Source: Vermamoeba vermiformis (lineage: Eukaryota > Tubulinea > Echinamoebida). From it: a DNA stretch of 64,000 bases. Within the stretch, counting starts at the first letter, position 1; the number at the start of each line of letters is the position of its first letter. The stretch covers positions 124,001 through 188,000 of the forward strand of contig JBEWZL010000257.1 of the NCBI GenBank assembly GCA_045837725.1. The letters are read 5' to 3'. This document shows, in pieces, positions 10,806 through 19,967 of the stretch. A program made the position numbers and the translations under genes. Below the pieces are notes generated by a model. That model was not told the DNA's origin. It made no database searches and saw only the letters and a program-made list of their open reading frames with translations.

Positions 10806-12758
10806 TTAATCGACTTCTTCGACAGTAGGTCCGGCAGTGGATCCAGTGTGAGGACCAGCAGTAGCACCCATACCTCCAACATTAGGCACACTACCGCCTG
10901 CACCAGATTGGTACATCTTGGTGAAGATCGGGTTGATAACTTGTTCGAGCTCTTTGTGCTTGGCGTCGAATTCGCTCTCGGAGGCATCACCGTTGCTCTC
11001 GATCCAGTGCAAGATGTCTTCAACTGACTTCTCGACCTTGCTCTTGTCGTCGTCAGAGAGCTTGTCCTTAAACTGCTCTTCTTTCACTGTGTTGCGAGCG
11101 CTGAAGGCAAAGTTCTCGAGCTTGTTCTTGGCCTCAATCTTGCGCTTGGCCTTCTCATCTTCTTCCTTGTATTGCTCGGCTTGCTTGACCATGCGCTCAA
11201 TGTCTTCTTTGCTCAAGCGGCCCTTGTCGTTAGTGATCGTGATCTTGCTGCTCTTGCCGGATGCAGTGTCGACAGCAGAGACGTTCAAAATGCCGTTGGA
11301 GTCAATGTCGAATGAGACTTGAATCTGAGGAGTGCCACGAGGAGCAGGTGGAATTCCGGTCAAGTCGAACTTGCCCAACAAGTGGTTGTCCTTGGTGAGT
11401 GGTCGTTCGCCTTCGTAGACCTTGATAGTGACGGCAGGTTGGTAGTCAGCGTAAGTAGTGAAGGTCTCTTTCTTGTTGACTGGAATGGTCGTGTTGCGCG
11501 GGATCAGCACTGACATGACACCACCAGCGGTCTCGACACCAAGGGACAATGGTGCGACGTCGAGCAAGACGATTTGGTCGAGTTGCTTGCCCTTCTTGCC
11601 TGCCAAAATAGCTGCTTGGACTGCGGCACCATAGGCGACGGCTTCGTCAGGGTTGATGGACTTGTTGAGCTCTTTGCCATTGAAGAAGTCTTGGAGCATC
11701 TGTTGCACCTTGGGGATACGAGTAGAGCCACCAACGAGCACGACTTCATCGACCTTGGACTTGTCAATCTTGGCGTCACGCAAGACTTGCTCAACGGGTT
11801 CAAGGCAGCCACGGAAGAGGTCCATGTTGAGCTCTTCAAAGCGGGCACGAGTGATGTTAGTGTAGAAGTCAACACCCTCGTAGAGCGAGTCGATCTCAAT
11901 GGAGGCTTGAGTAGACGAGGAGAGCGTTCTCTTGGCTCGTTCACAGGCTGTGCGGAGACGTCTGATGGCCTTGGCATTGCCTGAAATGTCCTTGTTGTGT
12001 TTCTTCTTGAATTCTTTCACGAAGTAGTTGACGAGGCGATTGTCGAAGTCCTCGCCACCCAAGTGAGTGTTGCCACCAGTAGCCTTCACTTCGAAGACAC
12101 CTTCGTCGAGTGTCAAAAGTGTCACATCGAAGGTACCACCGCCCAAGTCGAAGATGAGCACATTCTTCTCGCCACTTGTAGCTTTGTCGAGACCATAGGC
12201 AATGGCAGCAGCAGTAGGCTCGTTGATGATTCGATGCACTTTGAGGCCAGAGATAGTGCCTGCGTCCTTGGTGGCTTGTCGTTGTGAGTCATTGAAGTAG
12301 GCAGGCACGGTGACGACGGCATCCTTGACTGGACCTCCGACGTAGGCTTCAGCAGTCTCTTTCATCTTGACGAGGACCATGGCTGAAATTTCTTCGGGAG
12401 TAAAAGTTTTGGTCTCGCCCTTGAACGAGACTTGGATGTGCGGCTTGTCGTCGTCTTTGCGAATCACTTTGAAGGGCCAGTGCTTCATGTCTTCTTGCAC
12501 TACTGGGTCGGAGAACTTGCGTCCAATTAAGCGCTTGGAGTCGAAGACAGTGTTCTCGGGGTTGAGGGCGACTTGACTCTTGGCTGCATCTCCGATCAGA
12601 CGCTCACTTTCGGTGAATGCGACGTATGAAGGAGTAGTTCTGTTGCCTTGGTCATTTGGAATGATTTCCACTCTGTCGTTCTGCCAGATACCGACGCAGG
12701 AGTAAGTAGTACCCAAGTCGATACCAATGCAGGGCCACGAAGCTGTTTGTGATGACAT
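10806..12758 (-). CDS. hsp70: Cytosolic Hsp70 chaperone
   Basis: Full-length 650-residue Hsp70 in one uninterrupted exon, unlike its intron-rich neighbours, as is common for stress-inducible Hsp70 genes. The ATPase domain begins [15 protein letters not shown] and contains the phosphate-binding DLGGGTFDV and the adenosine-side [13 protein letters not shown]. The substrate-binding domain follows the linker with [11 protein letters not shown], and the C-terminus ends EEVD, the TPR co-chaperone tail that marks cytosolic/nuclear Hsp70. The preceding linker is Gly/Ala/Thr-rich, not GGMP repeats. There is no signal or transit peptide. A TATA-like box and an inverted repeat upstream suit a strong, possibly heat-regulated promoter. 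Codon use is strongly biased, implying high expression. Confidence 0.98.
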   Translation of the reverse strand: MSSQTASWPCIGIDLGTTYSCVGIWQNDRVEIIPNDQGNRTTPSYVAFTESERLIGDAAKSQVALNPENTVFDSKRLIGRKFSDPVVQEDMKHWPFKVIRKDDDKPHIQVSFKGETKTFTPEEISAMVLVKMKETAEAYVGGPVKDAVVTVPAYFNDSQRQATKDAGTISGLKVHRIINEPTAAAIAYGLDKATSGEKNVLIFDLGGGTFDVTLLTLDEGVFEVKATGGNTHLGGEDFDNRLVNYFVKEFKKKHNKDISGNAKAIRRLRTACERAKRTLSSSTQASIEIDSLYEGVDFYTNITRARFEELNMDLFRGCLEPVEQVLRDAKIDKSKVDEVVLVGGSTRIPKVQQMLQDFFNGKELNKSINPDEAVAYGAAVQAAILAGKKGKQLDQIVLLDVAPLSLGVETAGGVMSVLIPRNTTIPVNKKETFTTYADYQPAVTIKVYEGERPLTKDNHLLGKFDLTGIPPAPRGTPQIQVSFDIDSNGILNVSAVDTASGKSSKITITNDKGRLSKEDIERMVKQAEQYKEEDEKAKRKIEAKNKLENFAFSARNTVKEEQFKDKLSDDDKSKVEKSVEDILHWIESNGDASESEFDAKHKELEQVINPIFTKMYQSGAGGSVPNVGGMGATAGPHTGSTAGPTVEEVD

Positions 12759-12820
12759 CTTTGTGTTGTGTTGTTGTATTCTCTTTTGAATTGATTGAAT
12801 GAAGTGTGCCAGTTTCTTTC

Positions 12821-12830
12821 CTATTTATGT
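12821..12830 (-). promoter_or_regulatory. TATA-like box of Hsp70
   Basis: On the minus strand this reads ACATAAATAG, about 63 bp upstream of the Hsp70 ATG, a reasonable position for a TATA-type core promoter. No other strong TATA match lies between it and the start. This is inferred from sequence and position only. Confidence 0.45.
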
Positions 12831-12855
12831 TCATGGCATTTCTGCGTTTGGGACT

Positions 12856-12912
12856 GTTTCAGCGGGATCCGCTTCAAATTTCAATGACATTTCAATTATT
12901 TTTCGCTGAAAC
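12856..12912. promoter_or_regulatory. Inverted repeat in Hsp70 promoter (GTTTCAGCG / CGCTGAAAC)
   Basis: A perfect 9-bp inverted repeat has arms at 12856-12864 and 12904-12912, with 39 bp between, 98-154 bp upstream of the Hsp70 ATG. The arms contain TTTC/GAAA half-sites related to heat-shock-element units, and more TTC units lie between them. Heat-shock-factor binding is a guess. Confidence 0.35.
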
Positions 12913-13273
12913 AACCGGAGTTTGGCTATTCTTTCCTCAATTCTTCTTCGCCCGAGATTGCTCTATTCTCGATAGTACAGAAATTGTGAGGTAGACCACG
13001 AATGATGCACTGAAATTGTTCATGATCTGCTCCGTTCGGGTGCATCTGCGTACTGCGGCTGTTAGAAAAGAGGAGCACACGGAAATTAGAGTGGTTACAT
13101 GCCTGTGGCAATATTGCTATTTGCTGGTCCAAGTTCTGCCTATGTTGAGAAGCCTCAGAGTGTTGAACGGGATCGGATAATAATAATTTATTTCGCGAGC
13201 AAAAAGGACAAAATCCAATCGTACATTATCGTGCGATCAGGAGGGTATAGATAACAAAATATATCGAAATAGT

Positions 13274-14700
13274 TTACCAGTCACGATCGACCAAGTAAGA
13301 AGCGAAAGCCTTCAATTTCTTTCGGCCTTCATTGTCAGGGAACTTGCTTTCAATTTCTTTCCACGCCTTGTTGACAATGTCTCTAGCAACACCAGCGGCG
13401 TATTCCAAGCTGCCTGTCTCGCGCATAATGCCAATAGCTTCTTGGATCTTGGCTTGGTCATCAGTGTGTTCGTTCAAAATAGTCTTTATAGGTCAAAGTT
13501 AGTATATGTATGGCTAATATATTCGGGCAATTTAATTTAAAATAGGAATTGAATTCTGGAAAGAACAGATCGCGATCAAAATATTTTCAGAATTTAAGAC
13601 AAATATTAACTGATAATATGGAACTTACTTTCAATCTTTCGGCCTTTTCGGGAGCAGCGTGCTTGAAGCTGTGAATAACCATCAAAGTACGTTTGCCTTC
13701 GTGGATGTCTTCACCTTGAACAGCGATCTTAGCGGCAAATTTCTCGCCAGCAATGTTCAATAAATCGTCCTATTAATTAAATAAATATTTGTTTGCATAA
13801 AAGCGAAAGGGCGCGATCTTACTTGGATTTGGAAACCAACACCAATGGCTTCAGCGAAGAGACCAATGGCTTCAATTTGTTCTTGAGTAGCGTCAGACAT
13901 CAAAGCAGCCAATTTGGCGGACAAACGGGCCAAGGTACCGGTCTTGTAAGCGCACATCTGTAAGTACTCATCTACAACCGGGTCCTTGTGGCCGTGGTGC
14001 CACCAAATATCGAAACCTTGGCCAAAGTGTAAGTTGCTCAACTCTTGTTCGTACAATTCGTGAGCTTGGCAGACTTTGACGGGATCAACGCCTGCGATCG
14101 AAAAATTTTAATATCGGGCGCAAAAATATCTTTGTCGTAAGAACGTACCCTTGAGTCTCAACTCCTTGAAAATAACGGTGGGCAAGAAGTACATGGCTAT
14201 AAAATAAATAGAAAGCGTCAGAAAAGAACATCCGAAATAATTAATTCAAAATAATTATCGGGTTGAGTTCAATAAATTATTTAACGTTCCCTACCGTTAC
14301 CGGCATTAATAGCAACGTCAACGCCGTAAATCAAGTGCAGGCAAGGCTTGCCGCGTCGCAGTTTGCTATCATCCTCGATGTCATCAACAGCCAAAGTACC
14401 GTTGTGGACCATTTCACAGAGGTAGGCGCAAGGAGCAACGAGATCTTCCTTTCCACCCAAAGTCTCAGCGACGAGCAAGACCAAAACTGGGCGCCATCTC
14501 TTGCCTCCGCGATCAAGCATATCCCAGATGGGGTCCAAAACAGACTTGGTCGCAGTTTCAACGTCATAAGCATAGCGAGCATTGCCGGCATAACGCTTCA
14601 AAGTGTCGTTATCGAAAGTACGAGGCAATTGTTGATCAAGGATTTGCTTGACCTTGGGCAAGTATTGCTCGAAGACTTGATCGATGGTGATGTTGCTCAT
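13274..14700 (-). CDS. Trans-polyprenyl diphosphate synthase (GGPP-synthase-like)
   Basis: Head-to-tail isoprenyl diphosphate synthase that condenses isopentenyl diphosphate onto an allylic diphosphate. The first Asp-rich motif lies in HNGTLAVDDIEDDSKLRRGK (DDxxD plus the downstream RRGKP). The second region reads GVGFQIQDDLLNIAGEKFA, so the usual second DDxxD is DDLLN, a form close to the DDY-x-N of GGPP synthases. GGKRWRPVL is the conserved IPP-binding block. About 355 residues in five exons: ATG at 14700, introns near 14281-14205, 14140-14095, 13820-13770 and 13625-13485, stop TAA 13274-13276. The absence of a hydrophobic transit-like start suggests the cytosol. Chain length cannot be fixed from sequence alone. 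Confidence 0.85.
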
Positions 14701-15076
14701 ATTGATATTAAATAATACAAGTTGCTCGCTCGTCTGTTGCTCAACGCAAATAAAAAATAAAAATGCTGATCGAGAAAACTAACAATTTTAAATTAAAACG
14801 GTGCACAAGTGAGTTCCTGCTGTATTAGTTGTAGTACAATTCTGGTGTAACAATTACGAATGGTTTTCATTGAGTTCAAACGGTATTCATTGAAAAGGCG
14901 GAGGTGGATCTGATCCGAAAATAGAGCCGTTACATATTCAGTGTTACGAATTATAGAAACCAAAGATGTAAAACTCACGAACTAATCATATTGGGAGGCG
15001 AGATTGCTTTCAGAATCCTCGCCGCACGAAATGCGAATTTACGTTCGAAAAGTTGATTTTGTAATTCACAGCCAGC
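14701..15076. other. Divergent promoter between prenyltransferase and transporter
   Basis: This 376-bp AT-rich stretch separates two divergent starts. No RNA gene, repeat or convincing additional ORF was found. Confidence 0.5.
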
Positions 15077-16975
15077 ATGTCAGTAAACGAGAAGACCCCG
15101 CTCATTAATACGGGAGGGGATTCTAAGCCTAGTGGCACTGTTTCAACAGGAGGAGGCGTCTTTAATGTGACAAACAGCATTATCGGAGGTGGCATCTTGG
15201 CTTTGCCGTCTGCTTTTATGGCCGCTGGTGTAGTATTAGGTATAGTTATAAATATTAAGCTCAGTATAACAATTCCGCAAATTTTATTGCACGTTTGATT
15301 GCGGATCAGATCAGATCAAAAAATCGAAATATTATTGAATTTATAGAATTTATCACGCATGGATTTTGTTATATTAGTGATAATTTATTACATGAGTAAT
15401 TAATTTTAATTTTAGGTGGCAGTTTAATTATTTTTGAGGCGTTTGTTGCCATCTACGCTGCTTGGTTGCTGATGGCAGCTAGCAATTATGCATTCGGTTA
15501 TGGTAAGTTATTGTCATAATATGTACCTCTTCCGCAGCGTTAGATCCTTCAGCAAAAAGCTTAACGTCTTCTTTTTAGGAACATCATTTAAAAGCTTAGG
15601 AAGACTTGCTTTCGGTAAAGCAGGCCCTATATTAGTTGAACTTGTAGTATTTTCATATTTATTCGGTGCTATGACTGGCTACCTCGTGATCATTCGTAGG
15701 TATCTAGATCCACCTAACCGACTCGATTAACACCAATTGCAGGTGACTCTTTGTTCGGCGTTGTGAGCGAGAACTTTGGCTGGGACATTCCTAAACAGTA
15801 CGTAGCTAATAGAATGATGATAAAGACGGTACACATTGAAATAACCTTCTATTCATCTTAGAGTCGTGTTGTTAGTCCCCACTGTGTTGATTGTATTGCC
15901 CCTCACGTCACTGCGCAGCATTGCTCCGTTGCGCATCACAGGCTTGATCTCATTCGTGCTGATCTTGTTCTTGTCTGGCTGCATCATCTTCCGTGGTGTG
16001 CAACACATAACTGAGCGTAAGCGTGTGCCTGTCATTTGCAATCAGGAGCCTTGATCTAACGATACTGTGCGACAGACCCTTTGACGCGCGAGGAAGTCCC
16101 ATTGGCCAATCTCAACTGGTCGTTGTTCAGTGGTTTGCCCTTGATTGCCTTCGCGTACACATTCCACGGCAGTTTGTTTGCTAGCTGGGGTGCGATGAAG
16201 GACCATACTCCGCGAAGTACGTGGCATTTAAATGTGATCCATTGAACTAACATGTTCTAATTAGGCATGACTATCTCCGTGTTCTGCGGTGTCTTGTTGT
16301 GCATGACTATGTACGTTGTCGTCGGTCTGTTTGGCTTCTTGAACTTCTTGCAAGACACCGACAAGAACATTCTGCTCAACTACGGCGAACACGACATTCT
16401 CTTGCGCGTGGCTCAAGGCTTGTACTCGTTTGTCATTTGCTTTGCCTATCCCATGTTGGCATTCCCCGCTAGACTCATCGTCGATTCAGCTTTGTTCACT
16501 GGCGAAGCTTCGTTCTTGAGACGATTGATTGAAGCTGTTATCTTAGGTATATGTGCTATTGCTATATTTAGTGCTACAAGTACTCATGTTGTTTCAATTG
16601 AAAGTCGGTGGATCTTACGCCTTGGCTATTCTCCCAATTGACATTGGTATTGTCTTCGGTCTTGTCGGCGCTACTTTTGGTCAATTCTTGGGTGCTATAT
16701 TCCCTGGTTTGTTCTACATTCTCATCGTCGACAATCCTCGTGTGGATCTAGCTCGTGTTGATTCGATCAATCACGATAACGTAAGTACCGCTCAAGAGTG
16801 GCTGTTATACTCGATTATGAATTGAAAAATGTTAAAGGATTATGCATTACAGAGAGGCAAGTCGAGAAGCTATTTGTGCTCAGCGAAGAAAATTCCAGCT
16901 TACTTGTTGGTCTTGCTCGGTGCCTTCTCGATGGCCATCGGAGTCTGGCAACAATTCCCTGCTAAGAAGAACTAA
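15077..16975 (+). CDS. Amino-acid transporter, AVT/SLC38 type
   Basis: Multi-pass membrane protein of the amino acid/auxin permease family. It starts MSVNEKTPLINTGGDSKPSG, a short hydrophilic tail with an acidic/di-leucine-like EKTPLI signal typical of vacuolar or lysosomal transporters. TM1 follows with the family hallmark VTNSIIGGGILALPSAF (unwound GxG region). About ten further hydrophobic segments can be traced across eight or nine exons, ending LVLLGAFSMAIGVWQQF and a KKN tail. Introns are short except the first (~175 bp). Related proteins export or import neutral and cationic amino acids at the lysosome or plasma membrane. Substrate is not predictable here. It lies just upstream of a lysosome-type peptidase, which could be chance. 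Confidence 0.85.
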
Positions 16976-17106
16976 TTTGTACTCATTATTATTTATTAAA
17001 GTTAACTTCTGCGATCCTTCGACACAGTAAAGTTCGTAAGAAGTTTCGCGCTAGCGAGGTAAATGTCGCACAAATTTTTTATCCTATCTTTCGTTGCGAT
17101 CTTACA

Positions 17107-19234
17107 ATGAGAACACAAACTCTGTTTTTGATTGCAGTTCTTGCTGCTTTGTTTGTTGCCGGAGAGGCTCAGATCAGATTCCCCAAATATCGTGCCAGAC
17201 CCGCACCAAAAGGTACCTTAATAATTAACCTTTATTTATTAGCAATAAATTCGGGACAATTATAAAACAAATAAATATGATGTTGCTATATCATTTATCC
17301 ATAAAAATCTAATTTTATTCTTTTATTTTAGATGTGCCTTCTTATCAAACTAAGTGGTACTTGCAAACCCTCGATCATTTCAACTTCAACACTCAACCTT
17401 TGACTTTTTATCAACGCTACTTGGTTAACGGTAAGTTGTCCCATTGAATATTTCGCTGATCACGATCTAATCGCCTCCTAGATCAATACTACAAGCCTGG
17501 AGGTCCTCTCCTTTTCTACACTGGTAATGAAGGTGATGTTGTTATGTTCTGGAACAATACTGGCTTCATGTTTACTCTTGCTCAAGAGTTTGGTAAGCAC
17601 GTTAACAAGCCCTCTTTCTCGTCTAATTAATTCATAACTAAGGTGGCTACATTGTCTTTGCTGAACACCGTTACTACGGTCAAAGCTTGCCTTTTGGCCA
17701 AAACTCTTTCACCAACCAAAACATCAGCTACTTGACTGTTGAACAAGCTTTGGCTGATTATGCTCAATTGATCCCCGACTTGAAGTACGTGCATAATTTA
17801 GCTATACTATTACTAGTACTAATCACGTGCTATTAATAGGAAGTCCATCCCGGGCTTGGCTAACAGCAAAGTCATCTCATTCGGAGGTTCATACGGTGGC
17901 ATGTTGTCTGCTTGGTTCAGAATCAAGTACCCGCACATCGTTGATGTTAGTAGCATTCAAAATGCGCATTATTATATCAGCTTGTGACCCTTTGTAATAT
18001 TCAGGGTGCTCTTGCTGCTTCAGCTCCTGTGCTCCAATTCCAAGGCTTGGTTGACCCCGAGGCCTTCAGCAAGATTGTCACCGACGACTACACCAAGTAC
18101 GTGCTGCAATGATAGATGCGAGGCATCACTGACTCACTGTTGAATAGGGCTAACACTCAGTGCTCTGCTCGCATTCGCTCTGCTTACAAGCAAGTCAACG
18201 TTCTCAGCTCGAACCCTAGCGGCTACGCTGCTTTGACCAAGGCTTTCAGTCTCTGCAGCCCCATTCAAAATCAAAACGACGTTGCCAACTTGTGGAACTG
18301 GATCAACAACGCCATCATGTACGTCAATTACTTTTGATACATACACTCAGTTACTGACATGTTTCAACAGTTACATGGCCATGACTGACTATCCTTACCC
18401 CACTGGCTTCTTGCAGCCTTTGCCTGGCTGGCCCGTTGAAGTTGCTTGCGCTCAAGTGATGAAGGTAGGCGCTTATTATAGTGAAGTTTATGGCATGCAA
18501 CTAATGGCACCTCACGAAGTACTCAAACGTCTTGACTGGCTTGGCTCAAGCCGCTGGTGGTAAGTTGTCCTCGTGATCAATAAGTATTACACATTGTTCT
18601 CACACCCTCGCTAGTCTACTACAACACCACTGGTGATCAACAATGCTTCAACATCAACGAGGGTGCTAGCGCTGGTCTCGGTGATGCTTCGTGGAATTAC
18701 CAAGTACGTGAGACTAACGTGGCTATTCGTGTGATATTCACCGATTATATAGGCTTGCACTGAGCTGGTATTGCCCGTTTCTTCTGACGGTGTCAATGGT
18801 AGGTGACTTCTTGATGAATGAAAGCCACTCTAACGTGTCTGTGTTGCAGATATGTTCTTGAACCAAACTTGGGACATCAATGCCTACGCCATGGGCTGCT
18901 TCCAAAGCTACGGTGTGACCATCAGACCTCACTGGATTCCTTTGTGGAGCGGTGCTGACAAGCTCCAAGCTAGCTCCAACATCATCTTCAGCAACGGTGA
19001 GTTGGATCCTTGGCGCGGTGGAGGTATCACCAAGAACATTGGCTCGTCTATTTACGCTATCTACATCGAGAAAGGTGCTCACCACTTGGACTTGAGGTAC
19101 GTTATTTGGCACCGGAAAATGTTTTGACGTACTAACAAATCGTACCCAGATCACCTGACCCTCGTGATCCTCAAGGTGTCATTAAGGCCCGCAAGCAAGA
19201 GACTGAGATTATTCGCAGCTGGCTCAAGCAGTAA
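17107..19234 (+). CDS. Secreted/lysosomal serine carboxypeptidase, family S28
   Basis: Prolyl-Xaa peptidase of the PRCP/DPP2 family. A cleavable signal peptide is clear ([20 protein letters not shown]). The mature part opens with [20 protein letters not shown], the S28 N-terminal hallmark. The nucleophile elbow is GGSYGGM, the oxyanion neighbourhood is [11 protein letters not shown], the acid is in [12 protein letters not shown] and the base in KGAHHLDLR, followed by SPDPRDP. Thus the full Ser-Asp-His triad is present. About 12 short introns. N-glycosylation sequons such as NNT, NIS and NQT fit a secreted or phagolysosomal enzyme. Stop TAA at 19232-19234. In amoebae such enzymes degrade proteins of ingested bacteria (family knowledge plus inference). 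Confidence 0.93.
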
Positions 19235-19507
19235 ATTGAACAACTTAGCGAGGAATAAAGTTGTAATTTCAACAACGTGCGCAGGATATGATTGCTAGCC
19301 GCCTTATTGTTGAATTTGGTCAATATTATCAGGAACTAATTTAAAGGACTCGCGGGTACGATTAAAGGAGTATTATAAATTATTAGTTATATTAAGGGCT
19401 ACAAAAAGTACAATATTACAAGTTAAGAAGACGATGCAGAATGGTCACCATCAGAATCGGTAGAACATTTTCGGATTGAACTACAGCGAGCAAGGTTCTG
19501 CTGTTAC

Positions 19508-19675
19508 TTATGTTTGAAAGTACTTATGCTGAAGTGCCTGTTTAGCACTAATTCTCTGGCGATAATCTTTTCTGAGTATGCGCTGCAACAGATCCGCTGC
19601 GTCCTTGTCCTCGACTTCGCGGCACAAAGCCCCACACGATGTCTTCGTCGGAGGCAATTTTCGAGCACTCAACTT
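19508..19675 (-). pseudogene. Isolated last exon of a protein kinase (remnant)
   Basis: An open segment follows a TTTGTAG acceptor-like site and ends TAA at 19508-19510. It encodes about 55 residues that read as the end of a kinase domain: AADLLQRILRKDYRQRISA then KQALQHKYFQT. This matches kinase subdomain XI (D-L-L-x-x-x-L, D-x-x-x-R-I/L-x-A-x-x-A-L-x-H-x-x-F). I could not find the catalytic loop, DFG or other exons upstream within the next 300 bp on the minus strand; that space is taken by the promoter of the GTPase-hydrolase gene. Best read as a relic of a deleted kinase gene. An undetected spliced gene remains possible. Confidence 0.6.
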
Positions 19676-19756
19676 CTACAAAGCATTAGATGTCAAAATC
19701 AAAGAGACATTCGTTTGGTAGAAGACAGTACGGCGATTATCAGGAGTGAGTCATTC

Positions 19757-19774
19757 AACGAACAAACGTTCGTT
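19757..19774. promoter_or_regulatory. Perfect 7-bp palindromic arms AACGAAC-N4-GTTCGTT
   Basis: Inverted repeat with a 4-bp spacer about 200 bp upstream of the GTPase-hydrolase ATG, the layout expected of a dimeric transcription-factor site. No factor can be named. Confidence 0.4.
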
Positions 19775-19858
19775 ATCCACATCAAATTTCAAAGAACAAC
19801 CCAAAATATTCAATGGTAGAGTTTTCTGTGACTTTTGGTCGGGTCAAAGTTCGGTCAA

Positions 19859-19898
19859 GTTCGCCAAAAAAACAATTCTTTGCCCGATCTTGGCGAAC
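19859..19898. promoter_or_regulatory. Perfect 9-bp inverted repeat GTTCGCCAA / TTGGCGAAC
   Basis: Arms at 19859-19867 and 19890-19898, with a 22-bp spacer, end 70 bp before the ATG of the GTPase-hydrolase gene. Just upstream are two near-direct repeats, GGTCAAAGTTC and GGTCAAGTTC. In RNA it could also form a 5'UTR hairpin. The TTGGCGAA arm resembles half of an E2F-type site. Function is inferred. Confidence 0.4.
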
Positions 19899-19967
19899 GA
19901 GCGAACATAAAAGCCGCGAAAATGTCTCAAATTGCATCAATTCATAATAGCACAAAGCTTTTAGTAA

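Larger units (their letters stand above)
12759..13273. other. Hsp70 promoter region and 3' flank of the prenyltransferase
   Basis: About 515 bp. The Hsp70-proximal part holds a TATA-like element (12821-12830), repeated TTTC/GAAA half-sites and an inverted repeat (12856-12912). The short open frames at 12926-13132 look random. No gene was recognised in the distal part. Confidence 0.6.
19235..19967. other. Intergenic stretch with kinase remnant and GTPase promoter
   Basis: Holds, in order, the 3' flank of the S28 gene, an isolated kinase-tail exon on the minus strand (19508-19675), and the promoter of the GTPase-hydrolase gene with two perfect inverted repeats (19757-19774 and 19859-19898). 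Nothing else was recognised. Confidence 0.6.

Noticed and set aside
11574-11984. 136-codon plus-strand ORF inside Hsp70
   Set aside because: Antisense shadow of a strongly codon-biased gene.
12926-13132. Small minus-strand ORF in the Hsp70 upstream region
   Set aside because: No splice context, no homology impression, lies in a promoter.
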